DNA from: DASRFR01 sp035651455
GTDB taxonomy: Bacteria; Acidobacteriota; Terriglobia; Terriglobales; Acidobacteriaceae
Direction: 5' to 3'
DNA length: 64,000 bases
NCBI GenBank assembly: GCA_035651455.1
Contig: DASRFR010000050.1
Span: 1-64,000, forward strand
The position numbers and the translations under genes are program-made. Positions 45,026 to 54,213 of the stretch are shown here, piece by piece; positions within the stretch are counted from its first letter, which is position 1, and each line of letters begins with the position of its first letter. The notes under the pieces are model-generated. The model was not told the origin of the DNA and did not search any database. It was given only the letters and a program-made list of their open reading frames with translations.

Positions 45026-47302
45026 TTATGCTTCCGCAAGGTTGGAGCCGTGGTGAAAGCGGTATTGCAAGATCTTCGCCGCTAACGCGGGGCTCAAAGC
45101 CTCGTCTCCCGATTGCACCGTGCGCACTACTTCCCCGCGACAAACCACCTCGGTAGGCGCCAGTCCGGCAATTTCAGGCGGCAGAACCAGATTGATTTCC
45201 AGCTGCACGGTAGGCTGCAGAACCTCTTCACCCCGGAACAGCAGGCCCGAGCGGCTGATATTTTCGGTCGTACCTTTGCGCCAGCTCTGTTCTCCGAGCT
45301 TGCGATAACGTAATGGCAAATGCAGGTTGAACCGTTGGGCGCGGAACGGCGGAAGCTTTCTAGGCGTGCCAGGAGCTTGAAGTTCTTGCGTGCGAGCGGA
45401 CATTACTGCCTCCTCGGGGGATGATTCGGTATCGAGCACCTCGCGCACTTTCGCTTTGAGCGCAGGCAGGGAAAAGGGCTTCTGCAGCAGGTTGACTCCT
45501 GCTTCCAGCATCCCGTTGTGGCCGATCACATTCTCCGTGTAGCCCGACATGTAAACGACTTTCGTGTCGGGCCGCAGCGTGAGGATGCTTTGGGCGAGTT
45601 CGCGCCCGTTCATTCCCGGCATGATGACGTCGGTCAGCAGCAGGTGAATGGGCCCGGAGTATTCGGTACAGACCTGGATGGCAGTGGCGCCGTTGGGAGC
45701 CTCTAGCACCGTGTAGCCCTGGGCTTGGAGATATTGGCGGGCAAGGTGACGCAGATTCTCTTCGTCTTCCACTACCAGTATCGTCTCAACATTCGGCCGA
45801 GGCGCGGTCGCGGTGATCGCGGCCTGCATTGCAGCCGGCTCTCCGACCTCGGTTGCCCGCGGCAAGTAGATCTGGAACGTGGTGCCCTTCCCTACATCGC
45901 TCTGCGCCCAGATGTACCCTCCGCTCTGCTTGATGATGCCGTAGACCATCGATAGTCCCAGCCCGGTTCCTTTGGGTCCCTTGGTGGTGAAGAAAGGTTC
46001 AAACATGTGGGATTGGGTCTCCGCGTCCATGCCCGTGCCGGTGTCGCTGAGAGTGAGCACCACGTATTCGCCCGGTTGAAGCGGCGCGTGCAGGCGAGTA
46101 AACGATTCGTCTAGCACCACGTTGCTGGTTTCGATGGTCAGCTTGCCGCCCTTCGGCATCGCATCCCGGGCATTCACGGCCAGGTTCATGATGACCTGCT
46201 CAATCTGGCCGGGATCAGCCTTGACGGCGTTGAGCTCAGAGCCGGGCTTCATCACCAGCTCAATGTCCTCACCGATCAAGCGCGTCAGCATCTTCAGATT
46301 TTCGGTAACGACTTCGTTGAGATCGAGCACCTTGGGAGCGAGCATCTGCTTGCGGCTGAACGCCAGCAGTTGACGGGTGAGAGAGGTGGCTCGCTCGGCG
46401 GCATTGGCAATCTCCTTCGCCGGTCCACGCACGTCCGGATCCGGTCCAAGACGTTCCAGCAGGAATTCCGAATATCCGGAAATCACCATGAGCAGGTTAT
46501 TGAAATCGTGAGCCACGCCTCCGGCAAGGCGGCCGATGGCTTCCATTTTTTGCGATTGCCGCAGCTGCAGTTCCAACGCGCGACGCTCGGTCACGTCTTC
46601 GGTGAACAGTTCGTAATAGACGGTGTTATCGCGGTCGCGCATGGCCCGCCCGGAGATTCGAACCACAGTGGGGGTGCCATCGTTGCGCATCCATTCCGCG
46701 ACCACCCCATTGAATTCGCGCAAAGAGCGAAAGACGTCGGCGAGTTCGAACCAGTGCTGCGTGTCGGAATAAAGCGTGCCCAGATGACGGCCGACTAGTT
46801 CCGAGGGGTCCGTATAACCCAACATCGCGACGAACGCGGGATTCACATCCAGGAGAATGCCTGAGCGATCGCAGCGGCAGATGCCGTACGGCGCGTTGGT
46901 GACCAGCGAGCGAAAATTGACTTCGGACCGGCTGAGGTCATCTTGCGCAGCGCGCAGCGCCGCGTTGAACCCGCAAATCAGAAGGGCAACCGCCACGAAC
47001 AGCGAAAGTTGGATGATGTCCCGGCGGTACTCGGCGGGGTCCGGATGTCCGGTGAGCGTGAAATAAGCGCTCACCGTGAGTGCGAAAGAAGTTGCAACCA
47101 GGCCGGGTTTCCAACCGCCGTACCACGCGCTCACCATCACCGCGACGGCAAACACGACCAGGCGGCTTTCCACCACATCGGCGAGCAACAGGGCGGGAAT
47201 AAGGGCAAGCGTGGTGCTCAGGACCGCCAGCCCATAACGCAAGATGGGCGCGCGAGACGGAGGGGCGTACCGTCTGCGAAGAAGGGGGAGGTTCCATCGC
47301 AT
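45026..47302 (-). CDS. Membrane hybrid histidine kinase: PAS, HDFNN kinase, receiver and PilZ-like tail
   Basis: 758 residues. The N-terminal 110 residues form four or so membrane helices like the DUF4118/KdpD-type sensor (VVFAVAVMVSAWYGGWKPG). Then come a PAS domain (about 125-250), HisKA with GVAHDFNNLLMVISG, an ATPase domain (NLAVNARDAMPKGG, GTGLGLSMVYG), a receiver (about 505-625) with Asp near 560 in LLTDVIMPGMNG, and a PilZ-like domain (about 645-755) with the NxSxxG motif ENISRSGLLF. The PilZ RxxxR motif is degenerate (RAQRFNLHLPLRYR), so cyclic di-GMP binding is uncertain. It has no adjacent regulator and converges with obgE. Confidence 0.88.
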   Translation of the reverse strand: MRWNLPLLRRRYAPPSRAPILRYGLAVLSTTLALIPALLLADVVESRLVVFAVAVMVSAWYGGWKPGLVATSFALTVSAYFTLTGHPDPAEYRRDIIQLSLFVAVALLICGFNAALRAAQDDLSRSEVNFRSLVTNAPYGICRCDRSGILLDVNPAFVAMLGYTDPSELVGRHLGTLYSDTQHWFELADVFRSLREFNGVVAEWMRNDGTPTVVRISGRAMRDRDNTVYYELFTEDVTERRALELQLRQSQKMEAIGRLAGGVAHDFNNLLMVISGYSEFLLERLGPDPDVRGPAKEIANAAERATSLTRQLLAFSRKQMLAPKVLDLNEVVTENLKMLTRLIGEDIELVMKPGSELNAVKADPGQIEQVIMNLAVNARDAMPKGGKLTIETSNVVLDESFTRLHAPLQPGEYVVLTLSDTGTGMDAETQSHMFEPFFTTKGPKGTGLGLSMVYGIIKQSGGYIWAQSDVGKGTTFQIYLPRATEVGEPAAMQAAITATAPRPNVETILVVEDEENLRHLARQYLQAQGYTVLEAPNGATAIQVCTEYSGPIHLLLTDVIMPGMNGRELAQSILTLRPDTKVVYMSGYTENVIGHNGMLEAGVNLLQKPFSLPALKAKVREVLDTESSPEEAVMSARTQELQAPGTPRKLPPFRAQRFNLHLPLRYRKLGEQSWRKGTTENISRSGLLFRGEEVLQPTVQLEINLVLPPEIAGLAPTEVVCRGEVVRTVQSGDEALSPALAAKILQYRFHHGSNLAEA

Positions 47303-47549
47303 GCGAATAAGATCCTAGGCCTTCAAACACGTAGCGGGCGAGTTACCCTGGTTCATCTTGATGCTGCCCGGTAGAGCTTCGGCCTAACGGCCAATCTCGC
47401 GGGCAACGCGGAGTGTACGGGACGACGTGGCGGTGTTAGCGGACGCGTGTGGCAACGTGGAAGGTATGATACCCGGAAAACTGAGCAACAAACACTTGCA
47501 TGATGAGGGGGAAACCAAGAAACTAACGTCTGTTTCCCGAAAAACACCC

Positions 47550-48266
47550 ATGAACGTCGGATTCTTCGGTGGAACCTTCGACCCTGTGCACCGCGGCCAC
47601 GTTGCACTGGCGGACGCGGCGGCTCAGACATATCAGCTTGGGCGTGTACTCTTCGTGCCCGCCAATATTCCGCCGCACAAGGAAAAACAACCGCCGTGTT
47701 CCTACTTCCATCGCTACGCGATGCTGGTGCTGGCCACCGCCAGCGAGAAGAAATTCGTGCCATCGCTGCTGGAAGCGCCTGAGGTCGATCTCGCGCCGCT
47801 TCCCAAAAAGCGGGGAGATGGGGCGGCGAGCCTCAGGCCCAATTATTCGATCGACACTCTGCGGCGTTTTCGGCGGAGTTTGCGCAAAAGTGACCGCTTG
47901 TTTTTTTTGATCGGCATCGATGCTTTTCGCGATATTGCAAAGTGGCACGAGGCCGAGGCGCTGTTTGCGGAATGCGAATTCATTGTTGCCAGCCGTCCCG
48001 GGTATTCACTGGCGGACGTGGCCAACGCACTCCCGGAAAAGCTGCGTCCCGCGCCGGCGGTGACCAAGCCCTTCCAACGGCAAGCGGCGAAGGGTGACCT
48101 GATCCTGCCCGGTGCCTCGGTGCACCTGCTGGAAGGCGTGCATCAGGACATCTCGGCAACGACAATTCGCGAGCACGCGTCAAAGGGCAAGCCACTGGGG
48201 AGGTTTCTTGATCCCACGGTGGCTGAGTACATTCGAAAAACCGGGCTGTATAGAAGCGCTACATAG
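47550..48266 (+). CDS. nadD: Nicotinate-nucleotide adenylyltransferase
   Basis: 238 residues. It adenylates nicotinate mononucleotide in NAD synthesis. The nucleotidyltransferase motif GGTFDPVHRGH starts at residue 6, and ISATTIREH lies near the C-terminus. The conserved N-terminus fixes the start, although no strong ribosome binding site is visible; a longer frame upstream is not conserved. It precedes rsfS, a common pairing. Confidence 0.96.
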   Translation: MNVGFFGGTFDPVHRGHVALADAAAQTYQLGRVLFVPANIPPHKEKQPPCSYFHRYAMLVLATASEKKFVPSLLEAPEVDLAPLPKKRGDGAASLRPNYSIDTLRRFRRSLRKSDRLFFLIGIDAFRDIAKWHEAEALFAECEFIVASRPGYSLADVANALPEKLRPAPAVTKPFQRQAAKGDLILPGASVHLLEGVHQDISATTIREHASKGKPLGRFLDPTVAEYIRKTGLYRSAT

Positions 48267-48375
48267 ACCAGTGAAGCTCGGCATGCGTGCTGAGCAACGT
48301 TTACAATGGCATGGCCAAGCAGCCGTAGAGCACGCCGCGAAGGAGAAATTGACTAAGGCCGATTTTAAGGAATCA

Positions 48376-48792
48376 ATGAAGAAGAATGATTTGAAGCGAC
48401 AGGTGTCGGAGGCCATTCAGGCCTGCCAGGAGAAGAAAGCGGAAGAAATCACCATTCTGGAATTGGAAAAAGGGTCGGGAGCCTTCACCGACTACTTTGT
48501 GGTCTGCAGCGGGACCAATCCGCGGCAGATCCAGACCATTGCGGATGCTGTCGAGGAGCGCCTGAAGCAGTCGGGGCTGCGTCCCGCCCACAGCGAGGGG
48601 TACAAACAGGCGGAGTGGGTGCTGCTCGACTATGTCGATTTCGTGGTGCACATCTTTTCCGAGAAGTCGCGTAAGTATTACGATCTGGAGCGGCTCTGGA
48701 AATCGGCCAAGAAGCTCGAGCAATCGGAACTGGCAACTGCATTAAGGCGCAGCCGCGTGTCATCCGCCGGCGCACGTAAGAAGAGAGCGTAA
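48376..48792 (+). CDS. rsfS: Ribosomal silencing factor RsfS
   Basis: 138 residues. It binds L14 and blocks 50S-30S joining when nutrients fall. Family motifs FTDYFVVCSGTNPRQIQTIAD (in two parts: FTDYFVVCSGT and ADAVEERL) and WVLLDYVDFVVHIFSEKSRKYYDLERLW appear as the blocks WVLLDYVDFVVHIF and YYDLERLW. The C-terminus has a short basic tail. AAGGA lies 4 nt before the ATG. It lies 109 bp after nadD. Confidence 0.95.
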   Translation: MKKNDLKRQVSEAIQACQEKKAEEITILELEKGSGAFTDYFVVCSGTNPRQIQTIADAVEERLKQSGLRPAHSEGYKQAEWVLLDYVDFVVHIFSEKSRKYYDLERLWKSAKKLEQSELATALRRSRVSSAGARKKRA

Positions 48793-48827
48793 TTCGCCGC
48801 GCTCCTTCAGGATTTCACCACTCAACC

Positions 48828-49670
48828 ATGTCTGCTTCCACAGAATCGAAACCGAGTTGGGGCGCTTCCTATCGCCTCATTGCCGCCGAAAAATGGAAAG
48901 CGAAATCGGCAGCCATGGGCCGTGCGGTTACGAAGGCCCTGGTTGAATACGCTCGCCCGCAAGCAGGGATGAGTGTACTCGACATGGCGACCGGCACGGG
49001 GGAGCCGGCAATCTCGATGGCGGAACGTGTCGGCCCCAACGGGCAGGTGATCGCGCTCGATCAAAGCGCCGAACTGCTGGAAATCGCGGCGGGGCGGGCG
49101 CGTTCCCGCAACCTGAGCAACTTCAGTACTCGGCAGGCGGACGTGCATGAGCTTCCGTTTCCGGACGAACACTTCGACCTGGTCACTTGCCGTTTCGGAG
49201 TGATGTTCTTTGCCGACGTGCGCAAGGCTTTGCAGGAAAGCTGTCGTGTACTGAAGCCCGGAAGCCGCGTCTGTTTTGTCGCTTGGGGGCCCTTCGACCA
49301 GCCGTACTGGTCCAGCACCATGGGCATCGTGCATAAGCATGTAGGGGGGCCGCTGCTCGCGGACAGCGCACGAAACATGTTCCTTTTCGCACCCCCCGGA
49401 ACTTTATCGGCTGAACTGCGCGCCGCCGGCTTTCATCAGGCCGAAGATTTTCAGCAATCCTTGCCATGGCCTTGGCACGGTACGATCGAAGAAGTGTGGG
49501 AATATGCAAAGACTCTTTCTACGCCCTTTCAACCGCTTTTGAACCGAGTTCCGCCGGAGAAGTGGGACTTAATTGAGACAGAAGTCCATGCGGCGATTGC
49601 GAAATTCGTGCAAGGCGAGTCGGTGAACTTCAGCGCCACCGTGGTGCTGGCGTCCGGAACTAAACAGTAG
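48828..49670 (+). CDS. SAM-dependent methyltransferase (UbiE-like class I)
   Basis: 280 residues, no membrane segment. Motif I VLDMATGTGEPAISMAE binds SAM; later motifs are VIALDQSAELLEIA, QADVHELPFPDEHFDLVTC and RVLKPGSRVCFVAWG. The helical C-terminal part could bind the substrate, which is unknown. It follows rsfS by 35 bp, with a weak ribosome binding site. Confidence 0.85.
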   Translation: MSASTESKPSWGASYRLIAAEKWKAKSAAMGRAVTKALVEYARPQAGMSVLDMATGTGEPAISMAERVGPNGQVIALDQSAELLEIAAGRARSRNLSNFSTRQADVHELPFPDEHFDLVTCRFGVMFFADVRKALQESCRVLKPGSRVCFVAWGPFDQPYWSSTMGIVHKHVGGPLLADSARNMFLFAPPGTLSAELRAAGFHQAEDFQQSLPWPWHGTIEEVWEYAKTLSTPFQPLLNRVPPEKWDLIETEVHAAIAKFVQGESVNFSATVVLASGTKQ

Positions 49671-49727
49671 TTCGGTTGCACAGTTCATTGTGAATCAGGT
49701 TTCCAGTTGCGCCGGTAAATCCCTTTC

Positions 49728-50171
49728 GTGAAAATCAAAGTCGCCTGGATCGGGAAAACCAAGGACTCAGCCATTCAGTCGCTGACGGACGAGTACTTGA
49801 CACGCATTGCGCGTTACGCGGATGTTGAAGGCGTAGCCCTGGCGAATGAGTCTATGCTATTAAGCCTGCGCGAGCGCAGGGGGACGCGTCCTGCGCACCG
49901 TTTGATTCTGCTCGATTCCGCCGGTAAGCAAATGACGTCCGAGGAGATCGCAAGCTTTGTACGCCATCAGACGGAAAACCAGAGCCAACCTATTGTGTTC
50001 GCCATAGGTCCCGCCGACGGTTTCAGCGCCGGGGCCCGGCGCTCAGCAGCGGCGACGTTGTCTCTCGGCAAGTTGACTCTGCCGCACGAGTTGGCGCGGG
50101 TCGTGTTCCTGGAGCAGTTGTATCGCGCGTTTACCATCCTCAAGGGACACCCGTACCACACCGGTCACTGA
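49728..50171 (+). CDS. rlmH: 23S rRNA (pseudouridine-1915-N3) methyltransferase RlmH
   Basis: 147 residues, a SPOUT enzyme. GTG start. Conserved blocks LILLDSAGKQMTSEE, FAIGPADGFS and VVFLEQLYRAFTILKGHPYH form the knot that binds SAM. Usual length. It lies in the nadD-rsfS-rlmH neighbourhood often seen in bacteria, here with a methyltransferase gene inserted. Confidence 0.95.
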   Translation: MKIKVAWIGKTKDSAIQSLTDEYLTRIARYADVEGVALANESMLLSLRERRGTRPAHRLILLDSAGKQMTSEEIASFVRHQTENQSQPIVFAIGPADGFSAGARRSAAATLSLGKLTLPHELARVVFLEQLYRAFTILKGHPYHTGH

Positions 50172-50277
50172 GGCACAAAGTCTCTGGCAAGAAATCCACA
50201 CTGCCCCTTCGTGATATGTTCGGCGGGTTGCCACGCGTTTAGATTTCTCAACGCTGGAATAATCGAGGTGTGTAGGC

Positions 50278-50445
50278 ATGAAAAATCCGTACGAAATTCT
50301 GCGAGCCAAGGAACAGGAAATTGAGCGCGTCAAGCAGGAGGTGGAAGCCTTAAAGCTGGTCGCGCCGCTGCTGGGCGAAGAAGACGAGGAGAGGCTGGTT
50401 TCTTCTGAACTTAAGCAGCGCACCCTGGCACGCATGCCGTCGTAA
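50278..50445 (+). CDS. Small hypothetical helical protein (55 residues)
   Basis: A short open frame beginning MKNPYEILRAKEQEIERVKQ and ending LARMPS. The first 27 residues have a heptad-like pattern (coiled coil) and the middle LVAPLLGEEDEER is acidic. The upstream GAGGTGTGTAGGC offers a moderate ribosome binding site. It follows rlmH by about 106 bp. No known function. Codon use and the amphipathic pattern suggest a real gene. Confidence 0.6.
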   Translation: MKNPYEILRAKEQEIERVKQEVEALKLVAPLLGEEDEERLVSSELKQRTLARMPS

Positions 50446-50527
50446 GCAGCGTGCATTTCGAGATAAAGCAGTAGCGGGGCGGGCGATCCAGTGGCTGCGG
50501 AGAGCTTCCGCCATAACCACGGAGCCG

Positions 50528-51019
50528 TTAGCGAGTAACTGTCGCCTGGTAGCTGACCGCCAACCACTGCCCGTTTCGTCGGACCCATACCCGCGTGAAG
50601 CGATAGGGTCCACTGAACTCCTCGCCGAAGTCCCTGCCTTTGACGTCGGCGCGCGCCGTGACAACGGCGGTGCTCCCATAAACCCGCACCACTACATCGC
50701 TGATCTCGAGCGAATCGTAATGTAGTTGTCCGCTCTTACGGGCGGCTACCGTATCCGCCTTAGTAATTATCTGACCCAGCGGCGTGATGGCAACATAATC
50801 CTCGGCAAGCGTGCGCTGCACGAAGTCGGCGTCGCGATGGATGGCCGCGTCTTTGGACTCCCGTTCGAGTTCCAGGATCTGCCGCATGGTGTCCTGCCCG
50901 GAGTTTGCTGCGGTGGCGCCTCGAATGGGTGGTTTCATAACCTGGGTGCCCGATGCGGAGCGAATCGGGAGCAACATGAGCGGCAATAACAGCAACAACC
51001 GGAGCCTGTGGTGAGGCAT
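50528..51019 (-). CDS. Exported NTF2-like (DUF4440) protein
   Basis: 163 residues with a signal peptide (LRLLLLLPLMLLPIRSASG). Body typical of DUF4440/SnoaL-like folds (ILELERESKDAAIHRDADFV, LAEDYVAITPLGQIITKAD, RVWVRRNGQWLAVSYQAT). CGGAGG lies about 6 nt before the ATG; a longer frame exists upstream. It converges with the small helical gene and is divergent from cobO. Function unknown. Confidence 0.8.
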   Translation of the reverse strand: MPHHRLRLLLLLPLMLLPIRSASGTQVMKPPIRGATAANSGQDTMRQILELERESKDAAIHRDADFVQRTLAEDYVAITPLGQIITKADTVAARKSGQLHYDSLEISDVVVRVYGSTAVVTARADVKGRDFGEEFSGPYRFTRVWVRRNGQWLAVSYQATVTR

Positions 51020-51211
51020 GAAAACCTCCGCGTTGTATCGAGGCAGACTTCCCCTGAGTCTTTTACGACGCATGACGAAGGACGGTTCCATAATTGACGT
51101 GCGAGGTCAGTGAATGTTATTGGAGCGACCGCTACTAGCGCAAATCTTCGTTCGCGTCCCCATTTCCCTCGAATCTGGCTAAACGGGTACAATCGACCAT
51201 TCTCCCGGACT

Positions 51212-51748
51212 ATGCAGGACATTCGTCGCGGTCTCATCATCGTCAACACTGGACCTGGCAAAGGGAAAACAACCGCGGCGATGGGCACTGCCCTGCGTGC
51301 CGTGGGTCAGGGCTTGCGGGTTTTGATGCTCCAGTTTCTTAAGGGATCCTGGCACTACGGAGAACTGGATGCGGTCCAGGCGTTTGGCAACAAGTTCGTC
51401 ATGAAGCAAATGGGCCGCGGCTTCGTCAAAGTCGGGACGGAGAAGCCCGATCCCGAGGACGTCCGCATGGTCGAGGAGGCCTGGGCGGAGGGAGCAAAAG
51501 CCATTCAGTCTGGCGAGTGGGACTTAGTCATCCTGGACGAGATTAATTACGCCATCAGCTACGGAATGCTCGATCCGACCAAGGTGGTCAACGCCATTCG
51601 CAAGAAACCAGAGCTGGTGCATGTAATATTGACTGGGCGCAATGCGCATCCCTCGATTGTGGAAGTGGCTGATACGGTTACCGAAATGCGCCAGGTGAAA
51701 CACGCCTACGAGAAAGGTGTCATGGCGCAGAGGGGAATCGAGTACTAA
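51212..51748 (+). CDS. cobO: Cob(I)yrinic acid a,c-diamide adenosyltransferase
   Basis: 178 residues, CobA/CobO/BtuR type. It transfers adenosyl from ATP to the corrinoid cobalt. P-loop NTGPGKGKTTAAMG, central LQFLKGSWHYGE and the Walker-B-like VILDEINYAISYG are present. The start chosen begins the conserved region; a longer frame upstream is not conserved. No other cobalamin gene is in the window, so it may serve in salvage. Confidence 0.94.
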   Translation: MQDIRRGLIIVNTGPGKGKTTAAMGTALRAVGQGLRVLMLQFLKGSWHYGELDAVQAFGNKFVMKQMGRGFVKVGTEKPDPEDVRMVEEAWAEGAKAIQSGEWDLVILDEINYAISYGMLDPTKVVNAIRKKPELVHVILTGRNAHPSIVEVADTVTEMRQVKHAYEKGVMAQRGIEY

Positions 51749-51834
51749 CTGGCAAATTGAAGGATTTTCGAGTTGACGGCGAGTAGCCTGACCCTGCTTA
51801 ATGCGTCAGCGCCAAACTTGTGGATCCGAATGTC

Positions 51835-52713
51835 ATGACCTGGTTTAAACGACAATCCGGTGAGTTGGACACTTCGGGCGAGAAGAAGGTACGCACCGAA
51901 GGACTCTGGGTGAAGTGTGACAACTGCCGGCAGATTATCTGGAAGAAGGACCTGGAAGATAATCTGAACGTCTGCCCCAAGTGCGATAAGCATTTCCGCA
52001 TCGATGCGCGCACCCGGCTAGCGCAGTTGCTCGATGACAACCAGTACGAGATATTCGCCAGCAATCTCGCCTCCACTGATCCACTTCATTTTGTCGATCT
52101 CAAGGCCTACTCGTCGCGCCTGAAACAAGCGCAGCAGCAAACCGGATTAAAGGACGCGACTATCAATGCCGCCGGAAAACTCAACGGTCGACCCGTGATT
52201 GTCAGCGCGATGGAGTACGCGTTCATTGGCGGCAGCATGGGAGCGGCGGTTGGCGAGGCTATTACCCGGGCTATCGAAAAGGCGACCGACACCAAGACAC
52301 CGCTCGTCATTATCTCTGCTTCTGGCGGTGCCCGCATGATGGAAGGAGTTATAAGCCTCATGCAGTTGGCCAAGATTTCGGCGGCGCTCGCTCGCCTCGA
52401 TGACTCCAAAATTCCTTACATCTCTGTGCTCACCGACCCAACCACAGGCGGCGTGACTGCGTCATTCGCCATGCTGGGGGATCTCAACATCGCCGAGCCG
52501 GGAGCGTTGATCGGTTTCGCGGGGCCGCGCGTCATCGAGCAGACCATACGGCAAAAGCTGCCCCAGGGTTTTCAGCGCGCGGAGTTTCTGCTGGAACACG
52601 GCATGCTCGATGCCGTGGTGCAACGCAAGGAATTGAAAGCTTACATTTCCCGCGCCCTCGACTTCATGACGCAAAACGGAGCGTCCGGCGCCCCGCCCCG
52701 AGTTTCCGCTTAG
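51835..52713 (+). CDS. accD: Acetyl-CoA carboxylase carboxyltransferase subunit beta
   Basis: 292 residues. It forms malonyl-CoA with AccA in fatty acid synthesis. N-terminal zinc ribbon CxxC-X15-CxxC (CDNCRQ...CPKCDKHF), then a crotonase-like carboxyltransferase domain (SAMEYAFIGGSMGAAVGE, ISASGGARMMEG, SVLTDPTTGGVTAS). The ATG at MTWFKRQ is preferred over a GTG five codons earlier. It is the first gene of an accD-folC-plsC group; accA is not here. Confidence 0.97.
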   Translation: MTWFKRQSGELDTSGEKKVRTEGLWVKCDNCRQIIWKKDLEDNLNVCPKCDKHFRIDARTRLAQLLDDNQYEIFASNLASTDPLHFVDLKAYSSRLKQAQQQTGLKDATINAAGKLNGRPVIVSAMEYAFIGGSMGAAVGEAITRAIEKATDTKTPLVIISASGGARMMEGVISLMQLAKISAALARLDDSKIPYISVLTDPTTGGVTASFAMLGDLNIAEPGALIGFAGPRVIEQTIRQKLPQGFQRAEFLLEHGMLDAVVQRKELKAYISRALDFMTQNGASGAPPRVSA

Positions 52714-52853
52714 ACACTCTCGCCACCAGAAAGCCCTATTCGCGTCGCTCCCGGTGACGTTCGCTGCAGCCTTATGGAAAATCGCGGCAAACCATCTAAA
52801 CTACAAGGTGCAGCGGAGGCCCCGGTTGCCGGGAGCGCGAAACGGAATCAGCC

Positions 52854-54209
52854 ATGTCCTATCAAGCTGCTGTCGATCGCATGTATGCCTTGGGGCACGA
52901 ACTGGCGAATACCCCTTCGCACAAGTTCGATCTGGCCCACATGCGCGTATTGCTGGCAGCACTTGAGCATCCGGAAACACGTTTTCCCGGTCTGCTGATC
53001 GCGGGCACGAACGGCAAAGGCTCGACTGCGGCGACGCTGGCTTCGATCCTTCACGCGTCCGGACTTGCCACTGGCCTGTACACCTCACCTCACCTGGTCA
53101 GCATCAACGAGCGCATACGGATCAACGGTATTCCGGTAAGCAATGACGACTTCGTCTTACTGCACGACCTGATTGACCGCACGGCAGAACGGCTGGTCCA
53201 TGAAGGCGAGCTGCCCTGGCATCCCAGCTTCTTCGAAATGCTTACCGCCATGGCTTTTGAGCATTTTGCCCGCAAGAAGATCGACATTGCTGTCCTTGAG
53301 GTCGGGATGGGCGGACGCCTGGATGCCACGAATGTTATTGAGCCGGTGATCAGTGTTATTACCGACATTTCCCTCGATCACCAGAAATTTCTCGGCAACA
53401 CGGTGGCCGAGATAGCGCGCGAGAAGGCAGGAATTATTCGCGCAGGCGGGACCGTGGTGCTGTTGCCGCAGCAGCCAGAGGCAAACGATGTGCTTGGCCA
53501 CACGATTCTTCAACTTGGCGCGCAGGCGGTGAGCGCGGTGCCATACGTGCCACCGATTTCGCCCGCAGCCCCGGCAACGGTCTGCCGTCGTCAGGATTTA
53601 CCTGTTTTCGTTTCGCGTTACCCTCTGCAGGTCATGGGCAACCAGATCATGGTGGAAACGCCACTCCTGGGGCGCCACCAGTTGCGCAACGTCGCCTTAG
53701 CCATTGCCGCCGCGGAGGAACTAAGCAAGAAAGGTTTTTACGGCATAACCCCGGAAGCTATCGAGCGCGGCATTCGCCAGACCAAGTGGCCGGGGCGTTT
53801 CCAGGTAATTCCCTCGGGTGATGGCGGCCCCGAAGTCGTGCTCGACGTGGCGCATAATCCCGCGGGCGCGTGGGCATTGCGATCAACCCTATCGACACTC
53901 TACGAGGATCGGCGGTTCATTTTTGTCTTTGGCGCCATGCGCGATAAAGCCATCCGAGAAATGGCAGAAATCCTTTTTCCTCTGGCAGATCGCGTCGTGG
54001 CCACGCCGGCAGATAATCCCCGTTCCGCGGCTCCGGACGAAATCCGCCAGGCCGCTTCGCGCATCTCAGTAGACGTGGAAGACGCGCCTAATGTGGCGTC
54101 CGCCCTGGACCGGGCACAAGCCGTGGCTCAGTCTGGGGACTTGGTCGTCGTCACCGGCTCGATTTACATTGTTGGGGAGGCTATGCGCCAGTTGGGCGCT
54201 CGCATTTAA
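52854..54209 (+). CDS. folC: Dihydrofolate / folylpolyglutamate synthase
   Basis: 451 residues. It adds glutamate to dihydropteroate and to folates. P-loop AGTNGKGSTAATLASIL, YTSPHLVSINERI, DISLDHQKFLG and the C-terminal domain with VVLDVAHNPAGA are typical. Normal length. It lies 140 bp after accD, a common order. The acyltransferase gene follows within 5 bp. Confidence 0.96.
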   Translation: MSYQAAVDRMYALGHELANTPSHKFDLAHMRVLLAALEHPETRFPGLLIAGTNGKGSTAATLASILHASGLATGLYTSPHLVSINERIRINGIPVSNDDFVLLHDLIDRTAERLVHEGELPWHPSFFEMLTAMAFEHFARKKIDIAVLEVGMGGRLDATNVIEPVISVITDISLDHQKFLGNTVAEIAREKAGIIRAGGTVVLLPQQPEANDVLGHTILQLGAQAVSAVPYVPPISPAAPATVCRRQDLPVFVSRYPLQVMGNQIMVETPLLGRHQLRNVALAIAAAEELSKKGFYGITPEAIERGIRQTKWPGRFQVIPSGDGGPEVVLDVAHNPAGAWALRSTLSTLYEDRRFIFVFGAMRDKAIREMAEILFPLADRVVATPADNPRSAAPDEIRQAASRISVDVEDAPNVASALDRAQAVAQSGDLVVVTGSIYIVGEAMRQLGARI

Positions 54210-54213
54210 CGAA

